From: Rhodoblastus sp963727035
Lineage (GTDB): Bacteria; Pseudomonadota; Alphaproteobacteria; Rhizobiales; Beijerinckiaceae
Assembly (NCBI GenBank): GCA_963727035.1
Contig: CAVSEY010000001.1
Span: 79,313 to 143,312 of the forward strand
Direction: 5' to 3'
DNA: 64,000 bases
The notes beneath the pieces were generated by a model. That model was given only the letters and a program-made list of their open reading frames with translations. It was not told where the DNA came from and did not search any database. Below are positions 8,179 through 18,196 of the stretch, piece by piece; position 1 is the first letter of the stretch, and the number at the start of each line of letters is the position of its first letter. The translations under genes and the position numbers were made by a program.

Positions 8179-9144
8179 ATGAAGCTTCTTCGCCTTGCGC
8201 CCGAAAACACCAAATTCCCCTTCATGCGCTTCCGGCGCGTGTCCTATCCGTTCTCGGCGGTGCTTTCGATCGTCGCGGTCGCGCTGTTTCTCGTCGTCGG
8301 CATGAATTTCGGCATCGACTTCTCGGGCGGCACGATGATGGAGGTCAAGGCCAGGTCGGGCGCCGCCGATCTCTCCTATATCCGCGACCTCTCCAGCCAT
8401 CTCGGCCTCGGCGACCTCGAAGTGCAGGGCTTCGGCACGCCCGCCGACGCCTCGATCCGTTTCGGCATGCAGCCGGGCGGCGACGCCGCGCAGCAGGCGG
8501 CGGTCGAAAAGGTGAAGCAGGCGCTTGGCGACGCCTATGACTTCCGCGCCATTTCCGTGGTCGGCCCGCGCGTCTCGAATGAACTGGTGCAGCAGGGCAC
8601 GCTCGGCGTCGTCATCTCGATCATCGCGGTGCTGGCCTATCTCTGGTTCCGGTTCGAATGGCAATTCGCTTTGGCCGCGATCACCGCCACCATGCACGAT
8701 CTGCTGCTGACGGTCGGCTTCTTCTCGATCACCCAGCTCGAATTCAACACCACATCGATCGCGGCGATCCTGACCATCGTCGGCTATTCGCTCAACGAAA
8801 CCGTGGTCGTGCTGGATCGCATCCGCGAGAATATGCGGAAATACAAGAAGATGCCGACCGACGAGCTGATCGACCTGTCGATCAACGCGGTGCTGCCGCG
8901 CACCTTGATGACCGCGACCACGGTCTTTCTGGCGCTGCTGTCGCTGATCATTTTCGGCGGCCATGTGATCCGCTCCTTCTCGCTGGCCATGATGTGGGGC
9001 ATTTTCGTCGCGACTTATTCCTCGATCTTCATCTGCTCGCCGACTTTGATCTATCTCGGCCTGCGCAACGAATCGCGCGCGGCCGCCGACGACGTCACCG
9101 GCGTCGGCGGCAAGACCGGCGCGCGGCCGCTGTCCGGAGCCTGA
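8179..9144 (+). CDS. secF: Protein translocase subunit SecF
   Basis: This 321-residue protein has six predicted helices. The SecF signature is visible: MNFGIDFSGGTMMEV near residue 45, the periplasmic segment, then SLNETVVVLDRIRENMR and the C-terminal TTVFLALLSLIIFGG. It is the partner of SecD in the same operon. The gene ends exactly one base before the ATG of the next gene. Confidence 0.97.
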   Translation: MKLLRLAPENTKFPFMRFRRVSYPFSAVLSIVAVALFLVVGMNFGIDFSGGTMMEVKARSGAADLSYIRDLSSHLGLGDLEVQGFGTPADASIRFGMQPGGDAAQQAAVEKVKQALGDAYDFRAISVVGPRVSNELVQQGTLGVVISIIAVLAYLWFRFEWQFALAAITATMHDLLLTVGFFSITQLEFNTTSIAAILTIVGYSLNETVVVLDRIRENMRKYKKMPTDELIDLSINAVLPRTLMTATTVFLALLSLIIFGGHVIRSFSLAMMWGIFVATYSSIFICSPTLIYLGLRNESRAAADDVTGVGGKTGARPLSGA

Positions 9145-9534
9145 ATGCCCGTCGAGCCGCGATATGACGGTTTTCTGCCGGGCCGCCACGCCGTCGAGGC
9201 CTTCGGCGCCGGAGGGTTCCGGTTCGGCGACATGTCGCATCGCGGCTCGATTCTGGCTTTGCCCGACGGAATCCACGCCTTCGCGCCGAAAACTTTCGCG
9301 GAAATCGACGAGGCCTCGCTCGCGCCTTTGTTCGCCTTGCCGCGCGGCGCGGTCGAACTGTTGCTGTTCGGCTGCGGGCGGTCGCTCCAGCCGGTCCCCG
9401 CCGCCTTGCGCCAGAAATTGCGCGATTTCGGCGTCCGCTGCGATCCGATGGACACCGGCGCCGCCTGCCAGACCTATAATATCCTGCTCGGAGAACGGCG
9501 CCTCGTCGCCGCCGCGCTGATCGCCGCGCCGTGA
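9145..9534 (+). CDS. Mth938-like domain protein (NDUFAF3/DUF498 family)
   Basis: The 129 residues form one Mth938 domain: RYDGFLPGRHAVEAFGAGGF, a central PDGIHAFAPKTFAEID, then VELLLFGCGRSLQPVP and a C-terminal GAACQTYNILLGERRLVAAA. The human relative NDUFAF3 is a complex I assembly factor; the bacterial role is not established. It is commonly found directly after secF in alphaproteobacteria, and here its ATG abuts the secF stop, so it is part of the yajC-secDF operon. Confidence 0.9.
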   Translation: MPVEPRYDGFLPGRHAVEAFGAGGFRFGDMSHRGSILALPDGIHAFAPKTFAEIDEASLAPLFALPRGAVELLLFGCGRSLQPVPAALRQKLRDFGVRCDPMDTGAACQTYNILLGERRLVAAALIAAP

Positions 9535-9565
9535 GGCTGCCGGCCGCCGGAGTTAGAAAGCGTAG

Positions 9566-11262
9566 TCATTCAACGGGTCTGGGCGCGCCGTTCTCTCCCG
9601 GGCGGCTGGCGGCGTAAGCGCGGGCGTCGGCCTCGTCGGCGCTGAAATGCACCAGCCGGCTGTTGACGCCATGCGCCACCAGGGTCCGGCGCACGCCGCG
9701 CGAGGCGCCGCTGAGAATGACCCGCACGCCGTGCTTCTGCTCCCGGTCGATGAAGCCGTGCAGGGCGTGGGCGGCGGCGGCGTCCGCGAGGGGAACCTTC
9801 GCCAGGTCGAGCACGAAGATTTTTGGGCGCTCGCCGATCTGGTCGAGCGCCGCCGCCACCGAATTGACCGCGCCGAAAAAGAACGGCCCGGCGATGCGAT
9901 AGACCAGGAAATCCGGATCGGATGCGGCGCCTTCCTCGGCGGAGTCGGCATGGTCCTCGTCCATGAGCGTCTCGCTGGTCTCCACCGCTACCATTTGCGC
10001 CATGCGATGCATGAAGATCAGCGAGCCAGGCGTCACGCCGGCGGCTATGCCAACGATAATGTCCTGGAAAATGGTCAGGCCGGCGGTGACCAGAAAGACC
10101 AGGGCGTCGCCACGGTCATATTTGAGAATGGCGGCGATCTGCTCGCGCTCGATCATGTTCCACGCGACGATGGCCAGCACGGCGCCGAGCGCGGCCAGCG
10201 GAATCTGGCCGGCGAGCGGCGCTGCGACCAGCATGAAAATCAGGAGAATCGCGGCGTGCAGCAGGCCGGCGACAGGACCGTGGGCGCCGGCGCGGACATT
10301 TGTGGCGGTGCGGGCGATGGCGCCGGTGACGCACAGGCCGCCGAACAAGGCCGAGGCGATATTGGCCCAGCCCTGGGCCGCGAGTTCGCAATTGGAGCGA
10401 TGGCGCCGGCCGGTCATTCCGTCGGCGACGACGGCGGAGAGCAGGGATTCGATGCCGCCGAGCACGGCGATGCCGAGGGCGGCGGGAACGAGGCCGAGCC
10501 AGTCCTTGAGCGGGATCGCGGGCAGCGACGGGGCGTGCAGCGAACGGGGCAAGGGGCCAAAGCGCGAGCTGAGGGTTTCGATCGGCAAGTGCAACAAATA
10601 GGTCGCCGCCGCCGCCGCCAGGGCGACCGCGGCCAGCAGGCCGGGGAAACGCGGTGCGACGCGCCGCAGGGTCAGGATCAGCCACAGGCAGGCGAGCGCC
10701 ATGCCAAACGCGTACGGATTCAGGGTGCCGCGCGCCGCCCACAACGCCGCGACCTTGGGCAGGAAGGCGGCCGGCCCGTGCGCCAGCCGGAGCCCGAAAA
10801 GCTGGTGCAGCTGGCTGGTGAAAATGATCAGGCCGATGGCGGCGGTGAATCCGACCGCGACCGAATACGGGATATATTTGATATAGGTCCCGAGCCTTAG
10901 ATAGCCGATCGCGAGCAGGAACAGGCCCGCGAGAATGGTGGCGGCGAGAAAGCCGGAATAGGAATATTTCTCGATGGTCGCCGCGACGAGAACGATGAAG
11001 GCCCTCGCCGGGCCGCCGATCTGGAAACGGCTGCCCCCGAGCGCCGAAACGAAAAAGCCGCCGACGACGGATGCGAACAGGCCGGCCTGCGGCGTGGCGC
11101 CAGAGGCGATGGAAATAACGGCAGGGCGACAATGGCGACGGTCACTCCGGCGATGAAATCGGCGTGGAACTCATTCCATCCATAGCCTTCGCGCCAGACG
11201 GTGATGAGTTTTGGCGTGAACAGATTGGCGAATTGATCGCGGGATGTTTGCGCAAGCGACAT
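9566..11262 (-). pseudogene. SulP-family anion transporter with STAS domain, frame broken near the N-terminus
   Basis: The start at 11262 encodes LITVWREGYGWNEFHADFIAGVTVAIVALPL, the SulP entry into helix 1. The frame then breaks near 11117. The rest lies in the other frame: ISIASGATPQAGLFAS, LGGSRFQIGGPARAF, the ten or so membrane helices and a C-terminal STAS domain (KIFVLDLAKVPLADAAAAHAL). The family usually reads ALPL-A-x-A-(I)-A-I-ASG; here four codons are compressed and about 10 bases appear to be missing. As read, no full-length transporter is made. Substrate (sulfate, bicarbonate, dicarboxylate) cannot be told. Confidence 0.8.
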
Positions 11263-11407
11263 GATTCGTCCCGAAAGAGCTGCGACTCAAAGGTATTCGC
11301 CCATGGTCGCGCCATGGCCGGAACAATTCCAGCCAAATCCTCGAAAAGTTTCAGAATTGATCGGCGCGGGCGTTCATGCGCCCGATTGCGCGCCTCGGGC
11401 GCCTGGC

Positions 11408-11445
11408 AAAAAAAAGCGCCCGCCGGGGGGAGGGCCGGCGGGCGC
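11408..11445 (-). terminator. Rho-independent terminator
   Basis: A perfect 11-bp stem, GCGCCCGCCGG (11416-11426) with CCGGCGGGCGC (11435-11445), has an 8-base loop and on the minus strand is followed at once by eight T residues (11415-11408). This is the strongest intrinsic terminator in the window. It sits about 150 bases upstream of sulP and 250 bases past the uvrA stop. Confidence 0.9.
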
Positions 11446-11556
11446 GAGATTGAACGGGCAGGGGTCTGCGCCCGTTCAGCTACCAAATTGATCCGGAACG
11501 AAAAACGCGAAGCCGGGGCTCCAATCGTTCGGCTATGAACCTATTTGTGCGCGGTC
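11408..11556 (-). ncRNA. Candidate small RNA ending in a strong intrinsic terminator
   Basis: No convincing reading frame lies here on either strand. On the minus strand, CTGAAA (11586-11591) and TACAAT (11563-11568) are spaced 17 bases and resemble a sigma-70 promoter. About 140 bases downstream come two stem-loops: a 9-bp stem at 11451-11478, then the terminator at 11408-11445. The terminator loop reads CCCTCCCC on the RNA, similar to the anti-Shine-Dalgarno C-rich loops of the 'cuckoo' sRNAs of Rhodobacter. It lies between sulP and uvrA. Its expression is inferred only from these signals. Confidence 0.45.
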
Positions 11557-11589
11557 GCGGCGATTGTAAAGGGCTGAACCTTGCATTTC

Positions 11590-11611
11590 AGCTATGCATT
11601 TTTGCATAGCT
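11590..11611. other. Perfect inverted repeat AGCTATGCA-TTTT-TGCATAGCT
   Basis: A 9-bp perfect palindrome with a four-base loop lies in the otherwise AT-richer 11263-11691 gap. It touches the -35-like hexamer of the candidate sRNA promoter, which would suit an operator. It could instead be a weak terminator for uvrA, whose stop is 80 bases upstream in the minus direction, although no T-run follows it. Confidence 0.45.
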
Positions 11612-11691
11612 TCCAGCGCAGGGCTATCGTAACATTCGTATATCAGCTTATGGCATAATTCGAAAGAATGGCGCCCCGAAATTACAGTTGA

Positions 11692-14665
<2,974 letters not shown>

Positions 14666-14757
14666 CGTTCCGTTCCGTGGAGGCGTCGCCGCTCATTTAG
14701 CGATTTTTCCGCCGGATTTCACCCTTTGACGCTTGCATGATTCTCACCTAAGGTCTA

Positions 14758-14772
14758 GAACATAAATAGAAC
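14758..14772. promoter_or_regulatory. LexA (SOS) box between uvrA and ssb
   Basis: GAACATAAATAGAAC, or GTTC-N7-GTTC on the other strand, is an exact match to the alphaproteobacterial LexA operator. It lies 90 bases from the ssb start and about 93 from the putative uvrA start, so one box can control both divergent promoters. A shared uvrA/ssb SOS region is known in this class. Confidence 0.9.
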
Positions 14773-14861
14773 AAGCTAAGCCTTGTGGAAAAGGAAATTT
14801 GATCCGCGCGCGGCCGGTTTTGGCCATATAGGATGCCGCGTCGCCAATGAGGGAGCAGGTC

Positions 14862-15368
14862 ATGTCGGGCAGCGTCAATAAAGTGATCTTGATCGGCAAT
14901 CTCGGCCGCGATCCGGAAGTGCGGCGCATGGGCTCCGGCGACCCGGTCGTGAGTTTCTCGCTGGCGACGACCGAATCCTGGCGCGACAAGGCCACCGGCG
15001 AGCGCCGCGAGCGCACCGAATGGCACAATGTCGTGATTTTCAACGAAAATCTCGGCAAGGTCGCCGAGCAATATTGCAAGAAGGGCTCGAAGGTCTATCT
15101 CGAAGGCCAGCTCCAGACCCGCGAATATACCGACAAGGACGGCAACCAGCGCAAGACCACCGAAGTCGTGCTGCAACGCTTCCGCGGCGAACTGACGCTG
15201 TTGGACAGCCGGGGCCGGGGCGGCGAGGACGCCGCCTCCGGCGGCGCGTCGGGCGGCGGTTTCGGCCGCCAGTCGCCGATGGAGCGCGCTCCCGCGGGCG
15301 GCGACTTCGGCGGCGGCGGCGCGGGCGGCCGCGCCTCCTCCGCGCTCGACGACGACATTCCGTTCTGA
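14862..15368 (+). CDS. ssb: Single-stranded DNA-binding protein
   Basis: This 168-residue SSB has the OB fold in residues 1-110: SVNKVILIGNLGRDPEVR, VSFSLATTESWRDK, TEWHNVVIFNENLGKVAEQY and KGSKVYLEGQLQTREYTDKD. A Gly-rich linker and the acidic tip DDDIPF, which recruits repair and replication partners, follow. I use the ATG at 14862 (MSGSVNK) because GGGAGCAGG precedes it directly; the ATG at 14847 would add five residues. It is divergent from uvrA across the LexA box. Confidence 0.97.
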   Translation: MSGSVNKVILIGNLGRDPEVRRMGSGDPVVSFSLATTESWRDKATGERRERTEWHNVVIFNENLGKVAEQYCKKGSKVYLEGQLQTREYTDKDGNQRKTTEVVLQRFRGELTLLDSRGRGGEDAASGGASGGGFGRQSPMERAPAGGDFGGGGAGGRASSALDDDIPF

Positions 15369-15371
15369 GGT

Positions 15372-15989
15372 TTATTTCTTCCCCTCGATAATGAACGGCA
15401 CGCCTTCGTGGCCGCCGTCGCCGCGTTCGAAATCGCTCGGCTCGCCGCCTAAAATCGCGGCGCTGCGGGCGTGCCATTCGGAATCGACGGTGTAGCAGCC
15501 TTCCTTTTCCGCCGCTTCCGCCCAATGCAGCGTCGCCAGCGCCTTGCGCTTGCGGTTGGAGACATATTCCAGCGTCACCAGCCAGGTCGGGCCGGGGTCG
15601 CGCGGGCGCATGTCCTGTATGCCGTTGGCGAGATTGGTCGCCACGTCGATCTGCAGGATCAGCCAGTCGATCAGTTCGCGGTCGCGCAGGGGGCGGAACT
15701 TTTCGAGCGCCGCGCGCCATTGATCGGGACGGCTGGCGCGGGGATTGTCGCGATAGGGATTGCGCCGCGTCCAGTCATGCACCAGCCGCCATTTCTCGAA
15801 ACTCGCGCGCCGCAGCGTCACCTCGACGCCGCTGGGCGCAATCGACAGATCCTCTTCCCTCGCGCGCGCGACGCTCAGATCCTGGTCGAAGGCCGCGGCC
15901 TCGCTGCGTGACAGGGGCCGCGCGCGCTCGCTCAACCTTAAAAATTTGGCCTCGTCGCTGGCGTCGCAGACCGGCCCCCGTTCGCTCAT
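15372..15989 (-). CDS. Hypothetical protein, function unknown
   Basis: The 205 residues match no family I recognise. The protein has no signal peptide or membrane helix. It is rich in Trp, Arg and Glu, with the segments RLVHDWTRRNPYRDNPRAS, RELIDWLILQIDVATNLANG and TWLVTLEYVSNRKRKALATL. Codon use is the same high-GC type as the neighbours, which supports a real core gene. I start at ATG 15989 because GGGAGAGG is 8 bases away; 16025 is an alternative start. It is convergent with ssb, the two stops being only 3 bases apart. Confidence 0.6.
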   Translation of the reverse strand: MSERGPVCDASDEAKFLRLSERARPLSRSEAAAFDQDLSVARAREEDLSIAPSGVEVTLRRASFEKWRLVHDWTRRNPYRDNPRASRPDQWRAALEKFRPLRDRELIDWLILQIDVATNLANGIQDMRPRDPGPTWLVTLEYVSNRKRKALATLHWAEAAEKEGCYTVDSEWHARSAAILGGEPSDFERGDGGHEGVPFIIEGKK

Positions 15990-16162
15990 CGCCATCCTCT
16001 CCCGGAAAAAGCCCTTTTTGTCCAATATAGGCCGGCGCTGCGCTTTCGCCAGCGGCGCCCCAAGCAGGATTTCCCCAAAGTGGCCGTCGCTTTTCGGACA
16101 AAAATCCTGCTAAATCAAACGCGCCTAAGCAGCAATCCGTTGGCGCGCCAACGAATTTCTGC

Positions 16163-17950
16163 TTAGGCGAAGGCTTCTTTCAACTCGTCGAGAGCGGCCT
16201 GGACCTGTCCGGTCGCGGCCTCGGTCGCGACATGCGCGCCGAAGGCGCGCGCGCCCAGTTTCAAGAACTCGAACTCGATGCGCCACATCTTCTTGGTGAA
16301 ACCGCGCAAATCGACATTCACCATCGTATCGGCGACCGCTTTGGCGCGTTGGTCGATCCGCTGGATGAGATCTTCGATCGAGACAAGATCGGGCCGGGGC
16401 ATGTCCGCTGGTCCGATGTCGATCGGCTGGCACAGCCTTTCGGTCAGCGGGATGATGGGGAAGCCTTCGGCCGTCGCTGCAGCGTCGGTCCTGGGCGCGA
16501 ATTTCTTGGCCACAAACGCGCGGTCCGCGCAGGCGGCGACCGATCCGGTCTGTCCGCCCGCGTCGCGGACGATCCAGCGGTCGCGGTTGATATTGAGGCC
16601 GGCGAACAGCGGATTGGTCGTCGGCAAGGAGAAATTCCAGCGCAAGAAGGCCTGGGCGTTGCGTCGCCCGAGCAGATAATCGTGGCGGCGGAAGCTTTGG
16701 TGCAGAAAGCCGCTGAATCCGCCCAGGGCGCCGCAGGCGATGGGATATTTTTTCGCCGCGTCCGATCCATTGCCCCGGCGCTTCGGCGAGATCATGTAGC
16801 GAGCGAAATTGGCGTCGTCGGCCGCCTTTTGCAGTTCCCCGGGCTTGAACCTCGCCTGATCGATCAAGGCCGAGCCGATCAGCGGCAGCAGATGGGTCAG
16901 CCTCATGTTGGAATCGTCCGGCGGCGATTTCACGAAGCTGGGGAAGGGCGCGATGAGAATGACCGCCTTGCTGGCGGTTTCGCCGTTCGGATCGTTGCGC
17001 AAGGCGGCGCCGCCCGAGAGAGTGCGGCGCGCGAGTTCGAGCGGCTCGTTGTCGATGGTCCCGCCGTCCACCGACACATAGGGATAGGGCGCCTCGTGGA
17101 AATTCACGTCGGGCGGGATGTTGACGAAAGCTCCCGTCGCCGGGTCGTCGTAGCCGACGACGCCATTGGCGCTGAACCATGACGTATCCGGGCGGGTGAT
17201 CAGCCGGGGCCGCAATCCGACCGGGAAGGCGCCGGTCGCCAGCGCCGCGGTCTTGAAAATGGTCCATTCGGCGGCGCCTAGATCGCTCGCGTCGAGCGGC
17301 GTGGGGCCTGTGACGCAGGCCGCCGGCGGGGGCGGGGGCGCGCCGAGGCCAATCAGAAAATCGTAATAATCGCCGTGGTTCAGCATGCCGAACCGCTCCG
17401 GCAAATCGCCGCCGAAAATCGGGAAGGAATAGGGCACGCCGCGCACATTGGTCAGGGTCGCCATGACGCGCAGGCTGCGATCCGCGCCCCTTCCGATCCA
17501 GTCGCGCGTTTTCACGCCGGGGGCGAGCGAAAAGGCGGATTCGACGATCTCGTCGAGCACGTCGCAGCACAGCAGCGAAAGCACGCCATCCTGCTGGCGC
17601 GGCCCGTCGAGGTCTTTCGTCTCCAGCAGGCGCTCGATGGAAATGTCGGTCACCCAGCTCGAATAAAGCCGGTTGCGCTCCGGCGCCGGAGGCGGGGCGC
17701 CGGGTCGGACATGGTCGAGTTCGTGGAAGGCGTGAAGCGCCGAGATCGCCGAGGTCATGCCGCCCGCCGAGGCGCCGGTCATGACCGGCACGCGCACATC
17801 GTGGCGCGGGCCGTCCCAGTCCGGGCTTTGGCGCGCCGCCTCATATTCGTCGAGCGCCTCGAACAGGAAATCCATCACCCCCGCCGTATAGGCGCCGGCG
17901 GAAATGGCGCCCGCCATGGTCAGGCCGATTTCGAAGACCCTGTTCGCCAT
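16163..17950 (-). CDS. Patatin-like protein (putative lipid acyl hydrolase)
   Basis: This 595-residue protein starts MANRVFEIGLTMAGAISAGA. It has the patatin nucleophile elbow G-x-S-x-G in VMTGASAGGMTSA near residue 60 and the catalytic-dyad Asp in a DGG turn (VDGGTIDNEPLELA). The glycine-rich oxyanion segment is the divergent AGAISAGAY form. The C-terminal half has no recognised domain and ends in a helical region. At nearly 600 residues it is twice the length of simple patatins. GGGGGAGGCG precedes the ATG. It is divergent from gyrA across a 12-base tandem repeat. Substrate unknown. Confidence 0.8.
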   Translation of the reverse strand: MANRVFEIGLTMAGAISAGAYTAGVMDFLFEALDEYEAARQSPDWDGPRHDVRVPVMTGASAGGMTSAISALHAFHELDHVRPGAPPPAPERNRLYSSWVTDISIERLLETKDLDGPRQQDGVLSLLCCDVLDEIVESAFSLAPGVKTRDWIGRGADRSLRVMATLTNVRGVPYSFPIFGGDLPERFGMLNHGDYYDFLIGLGAPPPPPAACVTGPTPLDASDLGAAEWTIFKTAALATGAFPVGLRPRLITRPDTSWFSANGVVGYDDPATGAFVNIPPDVNFHEAPYPYVSVDGGTIDNEPLELARRTLSGGAALRNDPNGETASKAVILIAPFPSFVKSPPDDSNMRLTHLLPLIGSALIDQARFKPGELQKAADDANFARYMISPKRRGNGSDAAKKYPIACGALGGFSGFLHQSFRRHDYLLGRRNAQAFLRWNFSLPTTNPLFAGLNINRDRWIVRDAGGQTGSVAACADRAFVAKKFAPRTDAAATAEGFPIIPLTERLCQPIDIGPADMPRPDLVSIEDLIQRIDQRAKAVADTMVNVDLRGFTKKMWRIEFEFLKLGARAFGAHVATEAATGQVQAALDELKEAFA

Positions 17951-18037
17951 GCTCGCCTCCCCCGAAAAAGCCGCCTTGCGCCAGGATTGGAAATAGACAT
18001 CATCGCGCGCCTTCGCGCCAGCGCCGCTTTTTGGACC

Positions 18038-18097
18038 GCGCTCTTGGCCGCGCACTTGGACGCGCACTTGGACGCGCTCTTGGACGCGCACTTGGCC
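18038..18097. repeat. Five-copy 12-bp tandem repeat between patatin gene and gyrA
   Basis: Five consecutive units follow GCGC(A/T)CTTGG(A/C)C without gaps. They lie 88 bases ahead of the patatin start and 100 bases ahead of the gyrA start, in a region with no supported gene. Because 12 is a multiple of three, every frame across it stays open, which explains long spurious extensions of both flanking genes. Confidence 0.85.
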
Positions 18098-18196
18098 GCT
18101 CGCGGCTTTCCAGCGGAGAACGGCGCGCAAAATTGGCTTTCGCCGCGAGAATCACATAGAAAGAACTTCACTTTCCAAGCCAGCAAAGAGCGCATT

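Noticed and set aside
18038..18097. CRISPR array
   Set aside because: The units are only 12 bp, directly adjacent and without spacers; no cas genes are present.
17375..18196. Upstream extension of gyrA by 274 codons
   Set aside because: It runs antisense through the patatin gene and the 12-bp repeat; the GyrA family starts at 18197.
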